A stretch of DNA of 12,507 nucleotides, taken from an uncultured Victivallales bacterium (lineage in GTDB: Bacteria > Verrucomicrobiota > Lentisphaeria > Oligosphaerales > JAFGRS01). Location: NCBI GenBank assembly GCA_903834675.1, contig CAILKC010000391.1, positions 1 to 12,507 on the forward strand. Direction: 5' to 3'. Both the position numbers and the translations under genes were made by a program. Positions within the stretch are counted from its first letter, which is position 1; every line of letters starts with the position of its first letter. The notes beneath the pieces are model-generated. The model ran no database searches, was not told the origin of the DNA, and was given only the letters and a program-made list of their open reading frames with translations. This document shows, one piece after another, positions 7,401 through 12,507 of the stretch.

Positions 7401-10400
7401 GCCGCTGCCAGCCGTGACCCTGAGTGTGTTGAAATCCGTATCGGTGACAAGAGCCCACAGTCTGCTCACGCCATCGCCACTCCCGGTCAGCACCCGCGTT
7501 CCGTCAGGCGAGAACGCCACGGAATAGACACTCGACGCATGCCCGCTGAAGGTCCGCAGCAGGCTGCCGCTGGCCGTGTCCCACAGCTTCGCGGTTTTGT
7601 CCGAACTCCCGGTCAGCACCCGCGTCCCGTCCGGCGAGAACGCCACGGACATGACACCGTCCGTATGCCCGCTGAAGGTCCTGAGCAGGGCGCCACTGGC
7701 CACGTCCCACAGCACCGCAAAATTGTCCCAACTCCCGGTCAGCACCTGCGTCCCGTCCGGCGAGAACGCCACGGAATGGACATAGTCCGTATGCCCGCTG
7801 AAGGTCCCCCGCAGGCTGCCGCTGGCCATGTCCCACAGCACCGCTAAATTGTCCGAACTCCCGGTCAGCACCCGCGTCCCGTCCGGCGAGAACGACACGG
7901 ACATGACACCGTCCGTATGCCCGCTGAAGGTCCGGAGCAGGGCGCCACTGGCCACGTCCCACAGCACCGCAAAATTGTCCGAACTCCCGGTCAGCACCCG
8001 CGTCCCGTCCGGCGAGAACGCCACGGACCGGACAGAGTCCGTATGCCCGCTGAAGGTCCGCAGCAGCGCGCCACTAGCTGCGTCCCACAGCTTCGCGGTT
8101 TTGTCATAACTCCCGGTCAGCACCCGCGTCCCGTCCGGCGAGAACGACACGGACTCGACACTCCACGTATGCCCGCTGAAGGTCCGCAGCAGCGCGCCAC
8201 TGACCACGTCCCACAGCTTCGCGGTATTGTCATAACTCCCGGTCAGCACCCGCGTCCCGTCCGGAGAGAACGCCACGGACCGGACAGAGTCCGTATGCCC
8301 GCTGAAGGTCCGGAGCAGGGCGCCACTGGCCACGTCCCACAGCACCGCTAAATGGTCCGAACTCCCGGTCAGCACCCGCGTCCCGTCCGGAGAGAACGCC
8401 ACGGACCAGACAGAGCCCGTATGCCCGCTGAAGGTCCGCAGCAGGGCGCCACTAGCTGCGTCCCACAGCTTCGCGGTATTGTCATAACTCCCGGTCAGCA
8501 CCCGCGTCCCGTCCGGCGAGAACGCCACGGACCGGACAGAGCCCGTATGCCCGCTGAAGGTCTGGAGCAGGGCGCCACTAGCTGCGTCCCACAGCTTCGC
8601 GGTATTGTCCCAACTCCCGGTCAGCACCCGCGTCCCGTCCTGGGATAACGCGGCGGAGATGACCGTATTGAAGGTCCGGAGCAGGGCGCCACGGGCCACG
8701 TCCCACAGCTTCGCGGTACTGTCCCAACTCACGGTCAGCACCCGCGTCCCGTCCGAAGAGAACGCCACGGAATTGACTTCCATTGTATGCCCGCTGAAGG
8801 TCCGGAGCAGGACGCCACTAGCTGCGTCCCACAGCTTCGCGGTCGTGTCCGCACTCCCGGTCAGCACCCGCGTCCCGTCAGGCGAGAACGCCACGGACTG
8901 GACAGAGTCCGTATGCCCGCTGAAGGTCTGCAACTGGGTGCCGGTGCCGAGATCGAAGAGCGTGGCTGTCCCGGCTCCTTCCCCCGTCAGGAACATCGTC
9001 CCATCCGGCGAGTAGGCAACGCAGTACAGAGAGCCATACCCGAACTGCCTGAGGACACGAGGCACCCCAAGGCTGTCGGCCGAGACGTACCCCGTGTCAG
9101 GGCCGCCGTAGTCGCTGGCACGGTTACCCATCGCGTCTGCCGCCGCCTGCACCCAGTAGTCGTATGTCGTACCAACCCCCGCCGTTGTGTCGTGGCAGTA
9201 GCCGACGGTCTGCCAGCCAGTGAGTGCGGTCTTGACGCCGTCCATGCCGGTGGCCCGCCAGACCTGGTAATGCGTGGCACCGGCCACAGAGTTCCAGGTG
9301 ATGGTGACGCGGTTGGGGTACAGGCCATCGGAGGCATTCACCCCCGTGGGCCCGGCCAGGGGCAGCATATCCTGGGCCGCCGTCTCGAAGAACTGGCCAG
9401 TCAGGACGCCGAGGCCGAGTTCGGAAGCCACGAGCCCACTGCCTTCATACGCTTCGATCTTCCAGTCGTAGGCGCCGTGCGTCAACTCGGGGGACGCGCC
9501 GGTGTTGGCCCAGCGCACCGGATTCACGTCGGCACTGGCAGACAGGTTGGCGGTAAGGTAGGTGCTCCAGGAGGCAGCGCCCGCGGCTCTGTAGAGGAAC
9601 TTGAGGGTCAGGCTGGCGTTTCGGGAGCAGGTCACCGAAAAGAGGAAGGTGCGCGACCGGGTGTAGCCGTCGCCATCGCCATCGACGGCATCGGCCCAGG
9701 AGATGTCCGAGAGGGTGGCAGTCAGCGGCACGATGCAATACCCCGTGTCGTAGGCGCTGAAGGCGCTGGCGCTGGCGCCGTCCGCGCTGGCGGCGGCCTT
9801 GACCCAGTAGTAACAGGTCGTGCCGGGCGTGGCCGTGCGGTCGTCGTAGGAGGTCGCCACCTGCCAACCGTCGCCGAGTTCCGTCTTGGCGCCGCCCGAA
9901 CTGGTGGCGCGGTAGACGCGGTAGTGGCTGGCGCCGGCGACGCTGTTCCAGCTTACCCGGACCTTGTCGGGGTAGGAGCCATCTGAGGCGGCAACCCCTG
10001 TGGGTGCGGTTAGCGGCGCGAGTTCGTACCAGCAACTGAGCGCATAGCTGGCCGCAGCGCCCACCGTGTACCCACGAACGCGCAGGTAGTAGGTGCCGAC
10101 TGTGGCGGGCGTGTAGGCGATGCGGAAATTCGAGTCGGTACCGGCATCGTTATCGTAGGCGACGCGGGTGCCCAGTGAACTGCTGCTGTAGAGCTCGCCG
10201 TAGGTATCGCTGCCCCCCATGCTCTCGAAGACATACGAGCGCCCGGTCGTCATGTCGATACAGAAGAGGTCGTAGACATCGTCCGCGTTGAGCCCATGGG
10301 GGCCATGCGTCGTTGGGGTGGCGGCAACCGCCAAGACGGTGGCGCCGGCCGGGGTATCGTCGCTCGGGTCCCAGGCGTCAGGATACGGCGCCCTCAACCG

Positions 10401-12347
10401 GCCCATGTCGTAGGCACTCAAGGCGCTGGCGTCGGCACCCGAGGCGCTGGTGGCAGCCTGGACCCAGTAGTAGTGGATCGTCCCAGCTACTGCGGAAATG
10501 TCGCTGTAGGTCGTGCCGCTCTGCCAGGTACCCAAGGCGGTCTTCGGCCCGTCGACGCTCGTGCCCCGGGACACCCGGTAATACGTGGCGCCCCAGACGC
10601 TGTTCCAGGACACCGCAACTCTATCCGCATAGGTGCCATCCGAGGCCGTCACGCCAGTCGGCGGAGACAGGATGCCCAGGAGAGCGCCGTTCAGGTTGAC
10701 GCGCTTGCCGGTCTTCACCTTGCCCGAGAGTCCGGCGACGGTGTCGCCACCGGCATAGAGGCGGCCGATAAGGGAGAGATACTCCTCGTGCGGGAACTGC
10801 GCCTTGAGAATCGCCAGGCAGCCGGCCACCAGGGGGGTAGCCATGGAGGTGCCATCCAGAGAGGTGTACGAGGTGTCGCTGCTGTAGTAGGTTGAGTAGA
10901 TGTCGACGCCAGGCGCGGCGATGTCGACCGAGGTGGCGCCGTAGTTGGAGAAGGACGCCAGACCATCGCTTTGGGTGGTGGCCGCCACTGAGACGATGTT
11001 GTCCTGAGTGTACGAAGACGGGTAGTGACGGTCGGTGTCGGTGTTGTCACCGTCGTTGCCCGCGGCAGCCACGAAGATGACACCCGCATTTCTGGCCGCG
11101 ATGATGGCAGACTCCAAAGCCGCCGAACTGGGCCCCCCTCCCCAACTGTTGCTGAGGATGTCGGCTCCGTTCTCCACCGCGTAGTTGATACAGGTGATGG
11201 CATCGGAGGCGGCACCACTACCACGGGAATTCTGGAACTTGAGCGCCATGATCCCCACATTCCAGGCGGCACCGACGACCCCTTTGCCGTTGTTTCCAAC
11301 CGCCCCGATCGTGCCAGCGACGTGCGTCCCGTGGCCGTTGTCATCCATGGGGTTGGAATCGCCGTTGTAGGCATCGATGCCGTACACGTCGTCCGCGTAG
11401 CCATTCCCGTCGTCGTCGCGACCGTTGCCGGCGATCTCGCCTGGGTTGCGCCACAGGTTGGTCGCCAGATCCTCGTGGGTGCAGCGCACACCGGTATCGA
11501 TCACCGCGACCACCACGCCGCTGGCGTCATGGCGAACATCCCAGGCGGTTGGCGCGCTGATCTTCGCCATCGCCCACAGGTCGCCGCTGCCATACGAAGG
11601 ATCGTTGGGGGTGGCGCCGGTATGGACGATGAAGTCCGGCTCGACAAACTCGCAGGAGGCGTTGGCGGCAAGCTGGGCTTGAGCCGAGGGCACGCTATCC
11701 AGCGAGACATCGGGGGCCCGCAGCAGCAGCATGCCATCACGGTCCAACTCCCGCTTGACTGCCAGTCCCAGCCGGGTCAGCATCGCCTCGAAGGCCTGCC
11801 GGTCCTGCTCGGGGTTCAGCTTGGCGATCACCTGGTCGGCCACGCATTCCTCGCGCTGCAGCACCACGACCGCGCCGGTGGCCTGCCGCTCACAGTCCTC
11901 CGCGACGCGAACGGGGTACTTGAAGGCATCATCTCTCAGGATGTACTCGCGGCGGAAGCGGTTGCCATGCGGGTCGGACTCCCGGTATGCCATGACCTGG
12001 CTGCCGTCCCTGTGCGGCGGCAGGGCGAACTCCGCAGGTAGGCGCACGGCCGGACTCGACGGCGTGCCTGTGACGATATCGCCGGGGGCCGCAGGCTGAC
12101 TCGCAGCCTGGCCGCCCGGGACTGTCGGTGCAGGAACTACGGCGGGAGCCGTGGGTGTGGTATCAGTGCGGCCCGGGCCCTGGAGGGCGCCTGGCGTTGG
12201 CACAGTCCGCAGGGCAGACTCGCCCGCATCCACGGCGCCGCTGGCAGACGGTGAAGCCACATTCGGCTCGTGCTGCAACACGACGAAGACAAGAAGGCCC
12301 AGACTCATGGCGGCGAGGCCAGCCCACAGCACCTTCCCTGGAGTCAT
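4464..12347 (-). CDS. Giant exported subtilisin-like (S8) protease with FN3, PPC, WD40 and InlB-type repeats
   Basis: The 2,627-aa product starts with a signal peptide or signal anchor (hydrophobic residues about 7-24), then a Pro/Ala-rich linker to about 110 and a propeptide-like region to about 260. The S8 domain (about 265-530) keeps the full triad: Asp284 (VIDTG), His339 (GHGTHVAG), Ser501 (GTSMATP), plus oxyanion Asn431 (AAGND). An Asp/Asn-rich loop, NGRDDDGNGYADD, probably binds calcium. Next come FN3 (556-651), a PPC domain (658-775), FN3 (784-871), a beta domain starting near DGDGDGYTR (877-993), FN3 (1000-1088), 13 WD40 repeats (1097-1632), four InlB-type repeats (1639-1914), duplicated modules (1920-2320), a fifth InlB-type repeat (2323-2396) and a duplicated beta-rich tail (2403-2627). 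Family knowledge supports a secreted or surface endopeptidase with binding modules; the target is unknown. I see no LPXTG, PEP-CTERM or dockerin. A weak GGGAAG lies 9 nt before the ATG. Confidence 0.93.
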   Translation of the reverse strand: MTPGKVLWAGLAAMSLGLLVFVVLQHEPNVASPSASGAVDAGESALRTVPTPGALQGPGRTDTTPTAPAVVPAPTVPGGQAASQPAAPGDIVTGTPSSPAVRLPAEFALPPHRDGSQVMAYRESDPHGNRFRREYILRDDAFKYPVRVAEDCERQATGAVVVLQREECVADQVIAKLNPEQDRQAFEAMLTRLGLAVKRELDRDGMLLLRAPDVSLDSVPSAQAQLAANASCEFVEPDFIVHTGATPNDPSYGSGDLWAMAKISAPTAWDVRHDASGVVVAVIDTGVRCTHEDLATNLWRNPGEIAGNGRDDDGNGYADDVYGIDAYNGDSNPMDDNGHGTHVAGTIGAVGNNGKGVVGAAWNVGIMALKFQNSRGSGAASDAITCINYAVENGADILSNSWGGGPSSAALESAIIAARNAGVIFVAAAGNDGDNTDTDRHYPSSYTQDNIVSVAATTQSDGLASFSNYGATSVDIAAPGVDIYSTYYSSDTSYTSLDGTSMATPLVAGCLAILKAQFPHEEYLSLIGRLYAGGDTVAGLSGKVKTGKRVNLNGALLGILSPPTGVTASDGTYADRVAVSWNSVWGATYYRVSRGTSVDGPKTALGTWQSGTTYSDISAVAGTIHYYWVQAATSASGADASALSAYDMGRLRAPYPDAWDPSDDTPAGATVLAVAATPTTHGPHGLNADDVYDLFCIDMTTGRSYVFESMGGSDTYGELYSSSSLGTRVAYDNDAGTDSNFRIAYTPATVGTYYLRVRGYTVGAAASYALSCWYELAPLTAPTGVAASDGSYPDKVRVSWNSVAGASHYRVYRATSSGGAKTELGDGWQVATSYDDRTATPGTTCYYWVKAAASADGASASAFSAYDTGYCIVPLTATLSDISWADAVDGDGDGYTRSRTFLFSVTCSRNASLTLKFLYRAAGAASWSTYLTANLSASADVNPVRWANTGASPELTHGAYDWKIEAYEGSGLVASELGLGVLTGQFFETAAQDMLPLAGPTGVNASDGLYPNRVTITWNSVAGATHYQVWRATGMDGVKTALTGWQTVGYCHDTTAGVGTTYDYWVQAAADAMGNRASDYGGPDTGYVSADSLGVPRVLRQFGYGSLYCVAYSPDGTMFLTGEGAGTATLFDLGTGTQLQTFSGHTDSVQSVAFSPDGTRVLTGSADTTAKLWDAASGVLLRTFSGHTMEVNSVAFSSDGTRVLTVSWDSTAKLWDVARGALLRTFNTVISAALSQDGTRVLTGSWDNTAKLWDAASGALLQTFSGHTGSVRSVAFSPDGTRVLTGSYDNTAKLWDAASGALLRTFSGHTGSVWSVAFSPDGTRVLTGSSDHLAVLWDVASGALLRTFSGHTDSVRSVAFSPDGTRVLTGSYDNTAKLWDVVSGALLRTFSGHTWSVESVSFSPDGTRVLTGSYDKTAKLWDAASGALLRTFSGHTDSVRSVAFSPDGTRVLTGSSDNFAVLWDVASGALLRTFSGHTDGVMSVSFSPDGTRVLTGSSDNLAVLWDMASGSLRGTFSGHTDYVHSVAFSPDGTQVLTGSWDNFAVLWDVASGALLRTFSGHTDGVMSVAFSPDGTRVLTGSSDKTAKLWDTASGSLLRTFSGHASSVYSVAFSPDGTRVLTGSGDGVSRLWALVTDTDFNTLRVTAGSGSGKYIESEFVTVWANAAPTGKSFVRWEGDTEHLEVATAVATRVTMPDRDIAVTAIYEGPKYPLEVVRGSGDGDYESGSLVTVTADPPPAGLEFAAWTGDVAGLTDAQAAETMLRMPSHALAITATYRVPTYTLTVTDGTGGGDYEEGATVAVAANAPPPGERFAAWVGDVGAVADVRAASTSLTMPAVNITVAATYRGYDLTVNNGSGDGNYPAGRTVAITADTPPEGQVFDRWTGDVGGVAEVTFEATTLAMPAADIVVAATYRPAPAPDPFGEPQMYPTDTMRIVASVVLFGNPATRDGSVAVYCGDELRGKAMLTLRQGIAFADLTAYTPQAGETLSFKVWDASAETAHEARYSFAQSAPGTTLGSYPDDLFLVEVTNEVILDLPLKAGWNHISANVELPDPSPRRAFAPVLGDLGRVVHDADSFDPDRPDAQNSLTEIAGGKGYWVKMNVAATLSVRGLPLVVADVTVPLSPGWNSVGYVPQQAGSIREVLADLLESGAVERITGDSGVFHPDLPDSLNSLTTMRPGSGYWLKVTTNATLRYAEPGGGISSLTLSDRSGDTDPFGDPVATMNPPMSILTTVTLSGQPAGLGDVVAAYCGDELRGKQPVSLVDGNTFVNLAVNVAQNGEPITFRLWDYSADRVYRATSPALTAEIGGAFGSFESPHELAFGVWLVSLVAVDHGTLMGDSAQWVNDGGSTTPVTAVPDFGYVFERWSDGRTDNPRTVADVSADMPLTASFRVAVDSVPPDGGFLARVDATAAASRGLWDLTGPYAASAKSNRLALTLLHDATGRLGGTATYTIAPDTVVTMPIRGSVKGNRGSLTMKGALNGADSTKTVTVSLSLNLTVDTAQHELTGRLTGRVRSNGTTTLVDDPVVFELPERMNGSWTLSFALDQSGRTVTGTAELRLSNEVKHSFVVRGRTGANNKAALTLAGDPANPASKAISIRTTLTPLEGGWATLESFSGKGYGQVVGW
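5385..6590 (-). repeat. Duplicated beta-rich modules in the giant protease (A-B-B-A order)
   Basis: Two copies of a module containing AVYCGDELRGK or AAYCGDELRGK followed by a KVWDAS or RLWDYS strand lie at about 6270-6590 and 5390-5705. They flank two copies of another module (about 6010-6245 and 5765-5985) that share a GWN start, an F.PD.PD..NSLT segment and a GYWVK or GYWLK strand followed by NAATL or NATL. The similarity is at the protein level, so the duplications are old. I do not know the function. Comparable modules occur in large exported proteins of environmental bacteria. Confidence 0.65.
6606..7432 (-). repeat. Four InlB-type (Flg_new-like) repeats in the giant protease
   Basis: Four units of about 70 aa share a pattern of L.V..GSG.G.Y..G..V.V.A..P..G..F..W.GD, then a MP....I...ATYR ending. 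Representative starts are NTLRVTAGSGSGKY, YPLEVVRGSGDGDY, YTLTVTDGTGGGDY and YDLTVNNGSGDGNY. This is the pattern of bacterial InlB B-like repeats, small beta-rich domains usually found on the cell surface. A fifth, diverged copy (GTLMGDSAQWVNDGG, then FERWSDG) lies at about 5160-5380. Confidence 0.8.
7453..9058 (-). repeat. Tandem 126-bp WD40 repeats (13 units) in the giant protease
   Basis: Thirteen units of 42 aa follow the pattern GHT..V.SVAFSPDGTRVLTG, then S.D..A.LWD..SGALLRTF. The DNA period is 126 bp throughout, except for one unit that is 12 bp shorter (about 8,640-8,700). Units are nearly identical: 7621-7746 and 7873-7998, two units apart, differ at only three positions by my count. 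This points to recent duplication or gene conversion. The first (GYGSLYCVAYSPDG) and last (GDGVSRLW) units are the most diverged, as expected of the ends of a tandem array. Confidence 0.95.
9085..10680 (-). repeat. Three related FN3 domains in the giant protease
   Basis: The FN3 units at about 10,395-10,680, 9,735-9,996 and 9,085-9,350 share PTGV.ASDG.Y..RV or KV, then WNSV.GA..Y.V.R, a GWQ or TWQ strand, a YYWVQAA or YWVKAA strand and a YDTGY or YDMG end. They are clearly paralogous within the gene. A PPC domain lies between units one and two (about 10,025-10,375), and a calcium-loop beta domain lies between units two and three. Confidence 0.8.
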
Positions 12348-12443
12348 GGTGGTCTGCTTCCCAATGTCATTACCTTCTAGTTCTGCTTGGCAGTGCGGGG
12401 CGATCGCCGGTCGCGCGCCGCCCGCCGCGAGGGGTCGGGTACT

Positions 12444-12489
12444 GGCACCCCCGGCCTTATGTTGCGCGCAACATAAGGCCGGGGGTGCC
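12444..12489. repeat. Perfect 46-bp palindrome upstream of the giant protease gene
   Basis: Two 23-bp arms are perfect inverted copies with no spacer, centred between 12466 and 12467. The core reads TTATGTTGCGCGCAACATAA, and the outer arms are GGCACCCCCGGCC and its complement. The palindrome ends 97 bp before the protease start codon. It could be an operator for a dimeric regulator, a recombinase or transposon-end site, or a cruciform. No run of T flanks it on either strand, so it is not an intrinsic terminator. Confidence 0.9.
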
Positions 12490-12507
12490 TGATGTGGCCT
12501 TCGGCAA

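Noticed and set aside
5856..7847. 663-codon open frame on the + strand, antisense to the giant protease gene
   Set aside because: Its composition is that of a shadow frame in high-GC repeats (long Arg/Gly/His/Val runs). Its end repeats the reverse of the WD40 units, and the - strand product has clear domains throughout.
7917..8648. + strand frames encoding repeated PAEGP..RPVRRERHG units
   Set aside because: The repeats are the antisense reading of the 126-bp WD40 units; because 126 is a multiple of three, the shadow frame also stays open.
7471..8940. CRISPR-like regular spacing of a conserved segment
   Set aside because: The 126-bp period is in frame and encodes WD40 blades. The repeats and intervening segments are both conserved, unlike repeat-spacer arrays.
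12444..12489. Reading the palindrome as a dif/XerCD site because of TTATGTT and AACATAA
   Set aside because: In dif-type sites the arms read CATAA...TTATG around a 6-8 bp centre. Here the order is TTATG...CATAA with no spacer, and the arms are much longer.

Overview
The window is high-GC bacterial DNA holding two gene blocks that converge near position 3,700-3,925. The style suggests a large-genome environmental bacterium of the Planctomycetes/Verrucomicrobia/Lentisphaerae (PVC) kind or a similar lineage. The grounds are a giant exported protein built of FN3, PPC, WD40 and InlB-type repeats, many small unassigned genes, and structured repeats between genes. No ribosomal or taxonomic marker is present, so this assignment is weak.

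Block 1 (1-3,728, + strand) is a compact run of small genes around a Ycf46-type AAA+ ATPase. In order it holds a 58-aa ORF, a 101-aa protein, the ATPase (502 aa), a 147-aa protein, a 65-aa protein, an in-frame DUF4942-like tail cut off by a TAG codon, and a DUF1232/YkvA-like membrane protein. A clear intrinsic terminator follows. Two related palindromic elements (182-285 and 663-855) sit just upstream of the 101-aa gene and the ATPase gene. The longer one is a roughly 190-bp imperfect inverted repeat, and the shorter looks like the same element with its centre removed. A strong hairpin separates the ATPase gene from the 147-aa gene. Apart from the ATPase and the DUF1232-like protein, the genes have no function I recognise. 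The shared strand, short gaps and single terminator suggest they work together.

Block 2 (3,925-12,347, - strand) is dominated by one 2,627-aa gene for an exported subtilisin-like (S8) protease. Its catalytic triad is intact, and it is followed by FN3, PPC, 13 WD40, four InlB-type and several duplicated beta-rich modules. The WD40 repeats are nearly identical at the DNA level (126-bp period) and differ mainly at a few codons predicted to lie on one face of the propeller. A 148-aa protein of unknown function lies downstream on the same strand, and its ribosome-binding site can pair with an upstream leader segment. Upstream of the giant gene, near the window edge, is a perfect 46-bp palindrome.

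I saw no rRNA, tRNA, CRISPR array, transposase or integrase. The 196 bp between the terminator and the convergent 148-aa gene (3,729-3,924) hold no gene I can support, only a 14-bp palindrome at 3,775-3,788.
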